In this document: piece by piece, positions 20,936-31,598 of the stretch
Layout: each line of letters opens with the position of its first letter
Numbering within the stretch: position 1 is the first letter of the stretch
Assembly (NCBI RefSeq): GCF_027579695.1
Contig: NC_083587.1
Location: forward strand, 8,602,501 to 8,666,500
Length of the DNA stretch: 64,000 nucleotides
Direction: 5' to 3'
Origin: Neoarius graeffei
Taxonomy: Eukaryota > Chordata > Actinopteri > Siluriformes > Ariidae
Made by a program: the position numbers and the translations under genes
Notes under the pieces: model-generated
Database searches by the model: none
The model's input: the letters and a program-made list of their open reading frames with translations, nothing else
What the model was told of the DNA's origin: nothing

Positions 20936-21130
20936 TGTTGCAACCTAGAAATGACGTCGCTGTGAATATAAAGGAAGAAATAGCTCCGGCTCAGGAAGGT
21001 GGCCGTCCGCGTCAGCGCACCGTGTCGACATTTTTTTTTTTTTGGAGGGACACACCGAATGCTTTGCAGCTCCTGCGTGAGCAGTTAACTAGGTATTTCT
21101 CCGCCTGATGTTTTTGCCCTATCCAGTTCT

Positions 21131-24100
21131 GTGCTGCCACATAACATTCTGAACGCTGCTTGTACGTCCCAAGCTCTTTCCCCTGTTCTCTCTGCTCTTC
21201 CTAACACCCTGTGGGCGGATCATAAGGACGATGTGGGCTCTGTGAGCTGCTCTCCGTATGAAGCTGTTATTAAACACTCTACACCTGTTTATGTTAAACA
21301 ATACCCTCTGTCTCCTAGTAAGCTCAATGGTATTGACAATATTCTAAAATCTCTTTTGCAGCAAGGTGTCGTGGTTCCTTGTGTCAGCCCGTATAACACC
21401 CCAGTGAACCCGGTCCCAAAACCGGATGGCACATGGCGCCTCACTCAAGACCTACGTAAAATAAATGAACTCATCGTTCCCGTGGCTCCAGTGGTCCCTG
21501 ACGTTCCTTCTCTTATGTCTTCTATTCCGTGTGACCATGCTTATTTCTCTGTGATTGATTTGTGCTCTGCCTTTTACAGTGTTCCTGTGGGCCATGAGAC
21601 TCAGCCCCTGTTTGCTTTCACACACAGGGGAAGACAATACACGTGGACACGGTTGCCACAGGGTTTCATTGACTCACCGGCGGTCTTCACTGCCGTATTG
21701 CGGGACGCGCTGGCTGATCTCTGTCTTCCCCGGGGCTCCACGGTGCTCCAGTACGCGGATGATCTCCTGGTAACGGCGGAGGATCAAGACGCTTGTGCTG
21801 CCGCCACATTGTCTCTCCTCACACTCCTGGCGCAGAAGGGTTTCAAGGTCTCCCGCACGAGGTTGCAGTTTTGCCTCACAACTGTTCGCTACTTGGGACA
21901 TGACCTCTCTCAGGGTTCCAGGAGGCTTAGCCCGGAACGCGTTCAAGTCATTATGGACACTCAGGTGCCTGCAACCAAGCACGCTCTCATGGCATTTCTG
22001 GGCCTCATCAATTACTGTCGTCAATGGATCCCTGACTGTTCAATCTATGACAAGTGTTTGCGTTCAGCTATAAGTCACTCAGATCCTTTGACTCAGCCCC
22101 TGGTCTGGACTGAGGACAGGCTAACGGCCTTCAAGGCTCTGAAGCAAGCTTTGTGCTCCGCCCCTGCTCTCGGGCTGCCGAACTATCGTTTGCCGTTTCA
22201 CTTGTATGTGTGCAATCAGAAGGGGACCGCCTCTGGAGTGCTGGCTCAGGAGCACGGGGGGGGCATGCGACCTTGCGCGTTTCTGTCTAAAACTCTTGAC
22301 GCTGTGGCACAAGGGCTTCCTGGCTGTCTTAGGGCTGTTGCTGCGTGTGCTCTCATGGTCACGGACGCTGAAAAACTTGTTTTGTCGCATCCGCTCATTT
22401 TACACACTTCACATGACGTCGTGTACATTCTGCAGAATCTTAGCACTCAGCATTTGTCTGCTCAGCGTCGCTCTGGCTATGAGTTTATTCTTTTGGCCAC
22501 AGAGCATCTCACTGTTAAGCCCTCCTCGTCGTTTGATTCTGTCGCCCACGCTCTTCAGCGTCTTCTTAACTCACAGGATGACGATGTTGCGTTTGACTCA
22601 CATGACTGTCTTTCTAATATCGTTTTTGAGACTAGCATCCGCCCAGACTTACACTCCACCCCTCTTTCCACAGGCGATTCTCTTTTTGTAGATGGTTCCT
22701 GTTCCCGCCCTGCGGATGGTGTGTTCCTGTGTGGTTACTCTGTTTGTCGCCTCCCTGATGAAATTGTTGAAGCTCATTCTTTGCCTTTTTCTTCTGCTCA
22801 GGCTGCGGAGCTCTATGCTTTGACTCGCGCGTGTATTTTGGCTCAAGACACAGACGTTACTATTTACACCGACTCACGCTACGCTTTCGGTGTGGCGCAC
22901 AACTTCGGCCGCATTTGGGCGTCTCGGGGGTTTACGACAGCCGACGGTAAGCCCATTTCTCATTCTTCACTTGTTACTGATTTAATCACCGCCTGTCTCC
23001 TTCCGTGCACGTTGGCCATTGTTAAGACATGCGCGCACACAAGAGGGGACTCATTTGAAGTAAAGGGCAATTCATTCGCTGATCGAGTCGCTAAAGCTGC
23101 AGCCGCATCCGGTGTCCTGCCTCCAGGCTTTAATTGCGCTTTAGTTTCTACTGATCGCATGGTTAGCGCTGTCTTACCTGACATAGATCTCATTTCTATC
23201 CAGGCCTCGGCCTCTGTGGCAGATACGCAGTTCTGGGACGCCCAGGGCGCGACAGAGAAGAGTGGCGTTTTGCTTGACGCACAGGGCCGTCTTTGTTTAC
23301 CTCGTCACTGTACTCCCTTTCTCGTCCGCGAGTTCCATGGTCCCACTCATCGCGGCCGAAGAGGGGTAGTGGAAGATATGAACAGAACATTTTGCATCAA
23401 TAATTTGCACACAGACGCACACAACATTCTGGACAAGTGTTTAACGTGCGCCCAGAATAATCTATCTAAACCAGGCGCGGTACATCAGCACCTTCCCATA
23501 CCCGACACGCCTTTCCAAGAATGGCAGATCGACTTCACTCACATGCCAAAGCAGGGCCCGTTCAAATACCTTTTGGTCATGATTGACAAATTTTCACGGT
23601 GGATTGAGGCTTTCCCGTGTAGCAAAGAGAACGCCCGAACAGCAGTGAACAAACTTACACAGGAAATTATCCCACGTTACGGTCTTCCGGTAGGAATTGA
23701 CTCTGATAAGGGAACGCCGTTCACCTCTAAGGTAACGCAGGAGCTATGTAAAGACCTCAAGATCAATTGGCGTTTTCATATCCCATACCATCCACAGTCC
23801 TCTGGCATTGTGGAGCGCGCGAATAGAACAATTAAGGGTAAGTTGCGTAAGGCTATGCAAGACGCAGGCACGAAAAATTGGGTCCAAGTTTTACCGTTGG
23901 TCCTCGCTGATATGCGCATGACTGCTCAGGTCGCTCTCGACAATTTATCTCCGTACGAGCTCGTCATGGGACGCCCCTTTCCTGTCCCTTGGCGTAGAGG
24001 CATGCAGGTTATAGGAACGGGTGATCTTGAAGTACATCTCAGCGAGTACGCGGTGGGTCTCATGCGGGTGCTGGATGAGTATTGGGCGAGAGTAAATTCC

Positions 24101-24310
24101 AAAAAGCCTCCCATTCCAGAGGCACACACTCACCCCTTTGAGGTAGGGGACAGAGTTTTAGTAAAGAGATTCGGTAAACTAAACGCTCCCATGGAGGAGT
24201 CACCCTACAGTGGGCCCACCGATGTACTCGCTGTAACTCGCACGGCTGTGCTAACGGACCTTTTTCCACAGTGGATCCATGCCAGCAGAATAAAGAAGGC
24301 TCCAATGTAA
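21131..24310 (+). CDS. pol: Retroviral pol: RT, RNase H, integrase (intact)
   Basis: 1059 residues open. RT: KPDGTWRLTQDLRKIN, then LPQGFIDSPAVF and LQYADDLLV (catalytic YADD, residues about 207-210). RNase H: FVDGSC (about 519), a Glu in AAELYAL, and IYTDSRYAFG (about 577), gammaretrovirus-like. Integrase: zinc-binding H-H-C-C between residues about 735 and 772, then catalytic Asp in QIDFTHM (about 799), Asp in GIDSDKGTPF (about 857) and Glu in IVERANRT (about 894). A C-terminal domain with FEVGDRVLVKRF follows. It would reverse-transcribe and integrate the genome. The N-terminal fusion to protease is broken upstream; the start used here is the first Met after the last stop. Confidence 0.92.
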   Translation: MLPHNILNAACTSQALSPVLSALPNTLWADHKDDVGSVSCSPYEAVIKHSTPVYVKQYPLSPSKLNGIDNILKSLLQQGVVVPCVSPYNTPVNPVPKPDGTWRLTQDLRKINELIVPVAPVVPDVPSLMSSIPCDHAYFSVIDLCSAFYSVPVGHETQPLFAFTHRGRQYTWTRLPQGFIDSPAVFTAVLRDALADLCLPRGSTVLQYADDLLVTAEDQDACAAATLSLLTLLAQKGFKVSRTRLQFCLTTVRYLGHDLSQGSRRLSPERVQVIMDTQVPATKHALMAFLGLINYCRQWIPDCSIYDKCLRSAISHSDPLTQPLVWTEDRLTAFKALKQALCSAPALGLPNYRLPFHLYVCNQKGTASGVLAQEHGGGMRPCAFLSKTLDAVAQGLPGCLRAVAACALMVTDAEKLVLSHPLILHTSHDVVYILQNLSTQHLSAQRRSGYEFILLATEHLTVKPSSSFDSVAHALQRLLNSQDDDVAFDSHDCLSNIVFETSIRPDLHSTPLSTGDSLFVDGSCSRPADGVFLCGYSVCRLPDEIVEAHSLPFSSAQAAELYALTRACILAQDTDVTIYTDSRYAFGVAHNFGRIWASRGFTTADGKPISHSSLVTDLITACLLPCTLAIVKTCAHTRGDSFEVKGNSFADRVAKAAAASGVLPPGFNCALVSTDRMVSAVLPDIDLISIQASASVADTQFWDAQGATEKSGVLLDAQGRLCLPRHCTPFLVREFHGPTHRGRRGVVEDMNRTFCINNLHTDAHNILDKCLTCAQNNLSKPGAVHQHLPIPDTPFQEWQIDFTHMPKQGPFKYLLVMIDKFSRWIEAFPCSKENARTAVNKLTQEIIPRYGLPVGIDSDKGTPFTSKVTQELCKDLKINWRFHIPYHPQSSGIVERANRTIKGKLRKAMQDAGTKNWVQVLPLVLADMRMTAQVALDNLSPYELVMGRPFPVPWRRGMQVIGTGDLEVHLSEYAVGLMRVLDEYWARVNSKKPPIPEAHTHPFEVGDRVLVKRFGKLNAPMEESPYSGPTDVLAVTRTAVLTDLFPQWIHASRIKKAPM

Positions 24311-24559
24311 TAGAAATCTATATTGTTGATGCTTAACAGACTTTTGTGTTTCAGAAAGTTGCTGTGACAATAGCTGACGGCCTTTTCAGGGATCCCCTTC
24401 CAGCATCTGGAGCAATCCAGTTTCGGCTGATCTACAAAGAGGGGATGGTTGGTGAGTCTTGCAAAGTTCTGGGCTGAAGAGTCTGAAAAGCACGGGAGCC
24501 TGTGACATTTTTCGCCGTCTGCACCCTGTGAGCATTAGAGAACAAAGTCAGTGACCAGT

Positions 24560-24652
24560 ATGACTTTCTTCATCATCGTGCTGATCTCAACGCTTGGGGC
24601 AGGGTTACCCGCACAAGCAATACACCGGGACCCAAGGGATAACGAGTTTTAG
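24560..24652 (+). pseudogene. Possible env stub (signal-peptide-like)
   Basis: A 30-residue frame starting MTFFIIVLISTLGAGLP, a hydrophobic leader with a small-residue cleavage-like end, placed where env begins. It terminates at once and no surface or transmembrane region is seen before the 3' LTR. Env assignment is by position and leader character only. Confidence 0.4.
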
Positions 24653-24928
24653 AAATATGTAAACTTCACTGTAAAAACATCAATGAATATGAGTAAACCC
24701 TGTTATGTGTGTTCTTTGTTACCCCATGACAGCAGCGCTCCTTTTCCGGTCCGAATAGCCCCGTCTAACTACTCTAAGGTTAATATGACATGGCTCAGCC
24801 TGTGGCCCGTTTCTTTTCCGTTGTTGCATGGATCGTATATATAATATGATGATCTCGCACACAGGTTATGTCCCTGTGTCGGCCACGACTGGGGTGTGAA
24901 TAATACTCTGGGCTTGCGTCAGAGTATT

Positions 24929-24938
24929 AAAGAGGGGA
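24929..24938 (+). other. Polypurine tract
   Basis: AAAGAGGGGA immediately before the 3' LTR, the primer site for plus-strand DNA synthesis. Confidence 0.75.
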
Positions 24939-24939
24939 T

Positions 24940-25376
24940 TGTAAGAATATAATCCTGAATACTCCTAAACCTACTCTTGTAAATGCGCGGCCCAAGGGTG
25001 ACTGTCGTTTAGTGTAGCAGTTTAGGGTTTACTTTAGGCCAGCTACAATACAGTACGTGCTGCTCTGTACATTTTGCATTTCCACATGTTCTGTTCCCGT
25101 TTCATATCCTGATTTTGTCTATGTTTTTGTGTGAAACATCCTGTTGAACTGTGCATAACTCTTGTGACCTTGATACTGAGTGTGCAAAGCACATTCCGTA
25201 ACTTTCCACTGCTGATACTCCCTACGAAGAGTGTATATATAAAGCCCCGACGCAGCTGCGCGTTGGGGCACGACTGAGAATAAACCAGATTGATTTAACT
25301 CATGTGGTTTGCTCTCTTTTTGTCCTCGGAGTACTCCTTGTAACGCATCTGAACAGCACGCAGCACAATCCTAACA
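24940..25376 (+). repeat. 3' LTR
   Basis: 437 bp, same length as the 5' LTR and no difference found by eye; followed by the GATAC duplication. Confidence 0.92.
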
Positions 25377-25489
25377 GATACCTTCTCTCTCCTCTTCCTC
25401 TTCTTTGGAGTTTTACGGCAGCCGGCATCCAAATAATTGCATTGCTGCCATCTACAGGATTGATGCCTAATTAAGGCCCAATTACACTA

Positions 25490-26035
25490 TTGAGGTATTT
25501 CACTCACGTGACCAAGTCATGTGATGCTGCCATTTTGGACGTCACGGCTCGAATCAGTTTGAATGCGAGGAAGGTGACAAACGAAAAACATAAAAGAAAA
25601 AGGAGCGAGATGCAGAAAACACCTTCACTATCCAGCGACGTAGGGCATTTACAGGGCGAGCAGAGGGAGAGGTATTTGCAAAAATTGAGGTTAGCAGGCT
25701 TAGAGAATGACGTTTACCTGCTTCCACCAGGATTGTTCACTGACGTACGGAAGTACACGAAGCCCTCGTCTTTACCTGACTTCGGCCCACATGATCTGTA
25801 TACCTATGTCGTTAAAAACCCATCGCCATACACAGGTATTGATCTGAAAGTGTATAAGAGTTTGGATGCCTACAAATATTTTGTGTCAGGCTGGGTAACA
25901 TGCCTACATCAGCGGGTCGTCCCTGGAGCCGGTGGTCGCCATCTTATTATAGCTAAGGTTTGTTCACATTTTCATTTACTTTCGGTCCTCAGGATAAACA
26001 AAATGTTATTAAATGTCATTGAAATAACTTCTTAG
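25490..26035 (+). CDS. First exon of a transposon-linked protein (YqaJ-protein N terminus-like)
   Basis: The frame encodes a basic segment (NEKHKRKRSEMQ), then LQKLRLAGLENDVYLLPPG, then a conserved core, PHDLYTYVVKNPSPYTG...VYKSLDAYKYFVSGWV. This core resembles the N-terminal region of fish transposon-derived proteins that carry a YqaJ-type nuclease domain further on. A plausible splice donor (AAG|GTTTGT) at about 25950 would end the exon before the in-frame tail. The nuclease part is absent in both copies. The same frame lies on the minus strand at 48429-48929 with few changes. Confidence 0.5.
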   Translation: MRYFTHVTKSCDAAILDVTARISLNARKVTNEKHKRKRSEMQKTPSLSSDVGHLQGEQRERYLQKLRLAGLENDVYLLPPGLFTDVRKYTKPSSLPDFGPHDLYTYVVKNPSPYTGIDLKVYKSLDAYKYFVSGWVTCLHQRVVPGAGGRHLIIAKVCSHFHLLSVLRINKMLLNVIEITS

Positions 26036-26814
26036 TCTGTTGAGACATGGCCCGTTATAAATTTGCTGTTACCAGGCAATGACCAAGAACTGTATTATTA
26101 GGGTCGGTGTCTGTGTTGTAGCAGTGTACTAGCAGCTAGCTGTTAGCATTAGCTAATGTCAACAACATAGTAGCTAGTATGTTACTGTAGCAATGTTTAC
26201 GTTCAGTCATTTGGATGACTGTTAAAACCTTTCAGTCTCAAGTTTTTCCTTTACTGTATTTACTAGTTTACTGTAATTACGATCCGGCAGCTATTTACAC
26301 CGGATCCAGTGTAAATAGCTGCCGGAGCGCGCTCCGGCTTGCTCCCCCTCAAATTAAGCAGCGCACTCCCGGAGTGCTCCGGCCGAGGTTCCGGAGCGCG
26401 CTCCGGCTTGCTCCCCCTCAAATTAAGCAGCACGCTCCGGCTTGCTCCCGGAGTGCTCCGGCCGAGGTTCCGGAGAGCGCTCCGGCTTGCTCCCCCTCAA
26501 ATTAAGCAGCGCGCTCCGGCTTGTTCCTGGAGCGCTCCAGGAGCAAGCTGGAGCGCGCTGCTTAATTTGAGGGGGAGCAAGCCGCAGCGCGCTCCAGCAG
26601 CTATTTACACTGGATCCGGTGTAAATAGCTGCCGGATCATAATTACAGTAAACTAGTAAATACCAGTACAGTAAAGGAAAAACTTGAGACTGAAAGGTTT
26701 TAACAGTCATCCAAATGACTGTACGTAAACATTGCTACAGTAACATACTAGCTACTATGTTGTTGACATTAGCTAGCTTGACCTTCAAAATGGCGGACAC
26801 CAGGGCATCACGTG
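25491..26814 (+). mobile_element. ISL2EU-like transposon, copy 1 (right end lost)
   Basis: Starts TGAGGTATTTCAC after AT (25489-25490), like the complete copy at 47652-49162 in opposite orientation. Homology to that copy ends at CACGTGAC near 26810, about 25 bp before the expected right end, where LINE A sequence resumes. The terminus and some adjacent LINE sequence have therefore been deleted. Inside are a coding exon and a 626-bp palindrome. ISL2EU assignment is from the AT duplication and a YqaJ-protein-like exon, and is tentative. Confidence 0.65.
26150..26775. repeat. 626-bp near-perfect palindrome with GC-rich core repeats
   Basis: Arms match from TAGCTAATGTC (26150) to GACATTAGCTA (26775) through TTTCAGTCTCAAGTTTTTCC and the block GGCAGCTATTTACAC. 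The core (26320-26600) is a series of about 40-bp units combining CCGGAGCGCGCTCCGG with TTGCTCCCCCTCAAATTAAG in both orientations. It can extrude as a very long hairpin. Confidence 0.85.
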
Positions 26815-26926
26815 ACAAGAACACAGACCATTCTGATGTTTTCCCAATAAAAACAAAGTGCTATTTAAAAATGTATGCCCAATTCTCAACCTTGCAAAAA
26901 TAACTTCCTCCTTTCGATTACTCCCT
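26815..26926 (-). pseudogene. LINE A ORF2 fragment after RNase H
   Basis: Minus-strand translation contains ARLRIGHT and LNSTLFLLGKHQNGLC, matching ARLRIGHTGLNSTF of copy B. It is the piece left between the hAT at 26927 and the ISL2EU-like copy. Confidence 0.7.
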
Positions 26927-28151
26927 CAGCGCTCGAAACTAACGGTGTCCCGACGTCCCGGGGACCATAAAAAATGTCATCGGGACACAAAATTATCATA
27001 TCTGGGACAATCCCGGGACAATGGAAAAAAATAGATCTAGAAAAAAAGTTCTACATTAATATTGTTTACAAAGTCGTAACACATACGTAGACATTCACCT
27101 AATTTGTCAATTTTAATTTTAAAACGTTAACAGCGAAAAATACATAGTAGCTACACTTTCGATGCACCTGCATCAGTAGGCTACAGAGCAACGCATTCTG
27201 TTCGAGAATCTTCGGCTGGAGTCCGCATTATATGGGCTTGGAATGGAATTGCTAGCGCACACGCTGCGCCGACTCTTGCCAGAACAAAAATGCTGAAGTG
27301 GTTGAAGCGGACCGACCGCGGGGAAGAAACTGAAAGCCCAGACATAACGTCTCCAGGACCTTCAGGATCCAAAGTGTCATCGCCTGGTCTGCAGGCAACG
27401 CTAGCAACTGAATGAACTGAATGAACACTGTTAGACACGTTATAAAATACAACAGGAATGATGTGGATGATATTGACGGAAGATACCGTTCAACAGAATA
27501 AGTGAGTTTTCTTGGTGTCTTTCTAGTTCAGAAAGTTTAGTCAGTCAGCAGCACAACTAGGCTCGGACCTGCTGCCACTATGCTGATGTTGCTAATTTGC
27601 ACCCACGTTTCGGCAGCGAAAGTTCATAAAATGGATAACGGAAAGTTCATAAAAATGGATAACGGAAAGGTCATAAAAATGGATAACGGTAATGGTGAAA
27701 ATTATAAGTTGGCCTTATAAGTGCCAACAGATATTCAAGGTATAAGTAGATGAAATGAACATAAAAGGGGTCTTATTTTCAACTAAAGTGTACTGCAGAT
27801 GTAGGGAGTTGAAACATTTTCTGAATGAGCTAGTTGGCCCCTTTAAATAAACGGGTATCTATTCATACAGTGAGATCGCCAAAGTTTAATAAACTGAAAA
27901 TGCAATAACTGTAATTTTGAAGTGGATGATGTATAGGACATGTGTCGCTTGTGTCTTGTGACTTATTGTAAAAATAATAGGGTTCAAAATCACAGTTACA
28001 AATATAATAGTAACTTCATATGATAATATTAACCACTGGTTATTTCAGAGAGGAAAAAAATGGGGACACTATTGCTTCCATTCGGGACAATACAACACAG
28101 AATTCGGGACCACTGGGGGACACAAAGAAAAAAAGTTAATTTCGAGCCCTG
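26927..28151 (+). mobile_element. Non-autonomous hAT, CAGNGCTCGAAA ends, 8-bp duplication
   Basis: Ends CAGCGCTCGAAACTAAC and, inverted, CAGGGCTCGAAATTAAC, flanked by TACTCCCT at 26919-26926 and 28152-28159. 1225 bp. It keeps a 41-residue frame (27289-27414, starting MLKWLKRTDRGEE) that resembles the first coding exon of hAT transposases, but the catalytic part is missing. Confidence 0.9.
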
Positions 28152-28159
28152 TACTCCCT

Positions 28160-28724
28160 CTTTTACAGCCAACTGAGTCAGTTACTCTACTAGAAATTGA
28201 GAATAGATGCCTACCCTTTGTTTCTTGTTGCCAACTCTGTTGCCATTTTAAAATTGTTTCTTGCCACACAATACTTTTGCCCTCTGATTTTGATAACTTT
28301 ATATTTACATCTATGGACTCTCTTTGACAAGCTTTCTTGGCTAATTTATCCACTTTTTCATTAGATGTGACACCTACATGAGCTGGGACCCATATAAACG
28401 ACACCTCTATCCCGCTTCTTTTCACACCACTAATTATCAGTAAAATCTCATAAATGAGATCCTGTCTGCTTTTTGACGAACCTTTTCCAATGCAACTAAT
28501 AGCTGACACAGAGTCACTACATATCAGTACTTTCTGACTCTGTATCTGTTCAACCCACTGTATTGCCATTAGGATTGCATAGAGCTCCACAGTAAATACA
28601 CTTAAAAAATCTGAAGTTCTTTTAAAAGCTTGAAAATTAAAACTCTGAACAAAAAAGGCTGACCCTGTAGCTCCTGTGTCTTGATCTTTTGACCCATCAG
28701 TAAAAATTAGTATATGGTTCTTAT
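28160..28724 (-). pseudogene. LINE A RNase H domain
   Basis: Minus-strand frame with TDGSKDQDTG (at 28690 region), VELYAILMAIQW (Glu), LICSDSVSAISC (second Asp) and SFIWVPAHVGV, the RNase H core shared with copy B at residues about 650-780 of its ORF2. Upstream the frame is cut by the hAT at 28725, downstream by the hAT at 28151. RNase H removes the RNA template during insertion. Confidence 0.8.
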
Positions 28725-29258
28725 TAGTGCTGTCAAAAATGTCGCGTTATTATCGCGTTAACTTGACTCAATTTTAACGGCAATAATTTTTTTATCGCGA
28801 GATTAACGCTCTGTGACATGATGTAGGTTTTTCATAAGCTTTTGAAACTGCCAGGAACTTGGAACAGAGACTTTGCTTAGAAAAACGATAGCAGCTAGAC
28901 TGTAATGCCACGCCCCGCACAGCCAGAGTCCTCTGCCCCCCCCAAAGAACCAGCGCGGGCAGGGCGCGCTAGCCCCGCGCCTCGGGACGAAGAGCCACGG
29001 TGCTCGGCTTCGGTTTCGTTTTCCCATCGGCGGCTCCAGCCCGACTTTGCAGTGGCTGTGACAAGACGTGTTATGCTCTGCAGTAAAAAAAAAAACATTG
29101 GTACAAAGCAAGCCCATTCACTTTTTTATGCTGATAAGAGAATTAGAATGGTTTTTCATGTGACAAAAATGTGTGATTAAATTGCGATTAATCGTGAGTT
29201 AACTATGACAGTCGCGACATTAATCGCGATTAAATATTTTAATCGCTTGACAGCACTA
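28725..29258. mobile_element. 534-bp hAT MITE, TAGTGCTGTCAA ends, 8-bp duplication
   Basis: Inverted ends TAGTGCTGTCAA and TTGACAGCACTA flanked by GTTCTTAT at 28717-28724 and 29259-29266. Subterminal AT-rich motifs (ATCGCGATTAA) repeat. The middle (28905-29060) is GC-rich. A truncated relative is at 53135-53270. Confidence 0.9.
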
Positions 29259-29266
29259 GTTCTTAT

Positions 29267-31533
29267 ATCTTTCTCTTACATGACACTGAAATTCAAATGC
29301 CAAGTCTACCTCAGGATTTTCCATCTTAATTTCAAGCAACTTCAAGTCAGTCTCTGGACCCTCCAATTGCCATACAGGAATTAAAGGCCACATTACTACT
29401 GAACAAAAGCTCTTATTAAGAATGTTCAATTCCTGTGCTACAATTTCTCCAGACCACCCAAAACTTGAGAGTCTTGCCACCTCCCTCTCCCATGATGGTT
29501 CAATTACACATTTTACAGGGTGATCACATCTCTGACCCATCAAATTGACCCAATAGTTAGCTTGAAGCTGCCTTCTTCTTAACCCAAGTGGCATTTCACC
29601 TGTTTCCACTTGTAGCGAGCACACTGGAGAAGATCGTACAGCTCCCGTGCATATTCTCAATGCCTTAGCTTGAACTACATCTAACCCAGCTAAAATGGAT
29701 TTGGCTGCAGAACCATACACTAAACACCCATAGTCAATTCTTGACCTGATTAAATAAACATAAATCTGCTTCAAGGATGCTACATCTGCTCCCCATTCTG
29801 TTCCAGCAAGACATCTCATTAAGTTCATGACTCTTTTACTTTTGTCTATTATTTTTGAAATATGATCTCTCCAGGTAAGTCTTACATCAAAAATAACACC
29901 AAGAAATTTGAAACTCTTAACCCTTTCCAATGGTCTACCATACAGCTGTAGTTGCATATTTTCAGGTACCTTCTTTCTAGTAAAAAACATTACTTTAGTC
30001 TTTTCAATAGAGAATCTAAAACCCCATCTCTTACCCCAGTCTTCTACTAAGGTTAAAGCTTCCTGAACCTTCTTCAGGGTGTACTTCACATTTTTCCCCC
30101 TTTTCCACCAACTACTATCATCAGCAAATAGAGATCTCCCTTTCCCTGGCTGAACATTAGAAAAAAATATCATTAATCATTATATTAAATAACAATGGGC
30201 TAATAACACTTCCTTGTGGAGTTCCATTCTCAACCAAACATCTTCTTGACATATCTTTCCCTATTTTCACCTGGATGCTTCTATTAGTTAAAAAGTCCAT
30301 TACCCAATTAAACATGTTTCCCCCAATCCCTAATATATGCATTTTAATTAAAAGTCCCTCCACCCAAAGCATATCATAGGCCTTTTCTACATCTAAAAAC
30401 ACTGCCACAACAGTTTCTTTCTTTACTTGTGCTTTCCTTATTTCATCCTCAAGACATACGATTGAGTCAACAGTACTTCTCCCCCTCCTAAAACCACTCT
30501 GACAGCTCACCATCAAACCCCTTTCTTCAATAAAGTGCATTAACCTACATTTAACCATTCTTTCCATCAATTTACCTAAGTGAGAAGTTAAAGCTATAGG
30601 CCTATAATTTGCCGGATTACTAGCATCTTTTCCTGGTTTTCTAATTGGAACAATAACAGCCTCCTTCCATCCTGCAGGAATCTTTCCTTGCTCCCAAACT
30701 TTATTAAACATCTTTAAAACAACCTCAATTCCCTTATCACTTAAATATCTTAACATATTATAGCACACTTCATCTTTACCAGGAGCTGAGTTCTTACACC
30801 CATCCAGGGCATTTCTTAACTCTCTTATTGTAAAAGGAACATTATATTTATCCTCTAATTTTCCTTTCTTTTGTATAACCCCAGCATAAATACTCCTTGC
30901 TTGTTCCCTTCCCCTTCTTTCTTCTGATAAATTGATAGAACTATGTATCTTACTCAGAGTATTAACCATCATTTCTGCTTTTTCCAGGTTTGATATAGTC
31001 AACTGAACTCCATCTGTAAGAACGGGATAATTCCACTCCCTCCTATTACCCTGCATTTTTTTAATCATTCCCCATGCATCATTAATACTAACATTACTTC
31101 CAATTGAACTACAGTACTCTCTCCAATATGTTCTTTTCCTCTGTCTTATCGTCCTTTTAACTACTGCCTGAGACTTCTTATACTGAATTAGATGCTGAAA
31201 GTTATGCGTTCTTTTTAACTTCCTGAAGGCTCTGTTCCTATCCCTCACAACCTCTTCACACTCAGCATTCCACCATGGAACTGCTCTTTTTATAAATTTT
31301 CCTGAGCTTTTTGGTATTGCAGTCACTGAAGCCATATAAATACTCTGACGCACCTCTATTTCATTCCTTTCTATATCATCTGTTAACTGGACTGAACTCA
31401 TGTGCAAATCACTAGTTTCCATAAACTTCTCCCAGTTTGCCTTTTTAAAAATCCACCTCCCATGACTGTCGTCTGTACTCATCCTTACATCAATGTCTAG
31501 CTTACATATAATTGGGTAGTGATCACTTCCCAT
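29267..31533 (-). pseudogene. LINE A reverse transcriptase
   Basis: Two overlapping frames (31533-30157 and 30173-29256). RT blocks: PIRKPGKDASNPANYRPIAL, SCQSGFRRGRSTVDSI, VAVFLDVEKAYDMLW (first Asp), ENGTPQGSVISPLLFN, then in the second frame LFADDSSWW (FADD). The thumb region has FKFLGVIFDVRLTWRDHI. A single frameshift near 30160 separates the palm halves; otherwise it parallels ORF2 of copy B closely. Confidence 0.85.
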
Positions 31534-31598
31534 AGTACTTCCTCCATGTACTTCCCACTCACATTTTGATGCCAGTCTGCTAGATAAAATTGTCAGGT

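Larger units (their letters stand above)
19611..25376 (+). mobile_element. Endogenous retrovirus with identical-looking LTRs
   Basis: Two 437-bp LTRs (19611-20047, 24940-25376) enclose a tRNA-Trp primer site, a leader, truncated gag and protease, an intact pol, and an env stub. The 5-bp duplication GATAC (19606-19610, 25377-25381) flanks it. It sits in the 3' end of LINE A. Pol resembles class I-like vertebrate retroviruses (RNase H and integrase layout). Gag is mostly deleted and env nearly absent, so this copy cannot be autonomous, although matching LTRs imply recent insertion. Confidence 0.93.

Noticed and set aside
22206..22691. 161-residue frame overlapping retroviral pol
   Set aside because: Out-of-frame overlap with an intact pol; no start context or domain.
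26300..26600. Regularly spaced repeats considered as a CRISPR-like array
   Set aside because: Units are palindromic and inverted relative to each other, without unique spacers, in a eukaryotic transposon.
26215..26710. Several proline/serine-rich frames on both strands
   Set aside because: Artefacts of the palindromic GC-rich repeats; the same peptide appears on both strands.
27181..27438. Minus-strand frame in the hAT at 26927
   Set aside because: Antisense of the short MLKW exon; the plus-strand frame fits better.
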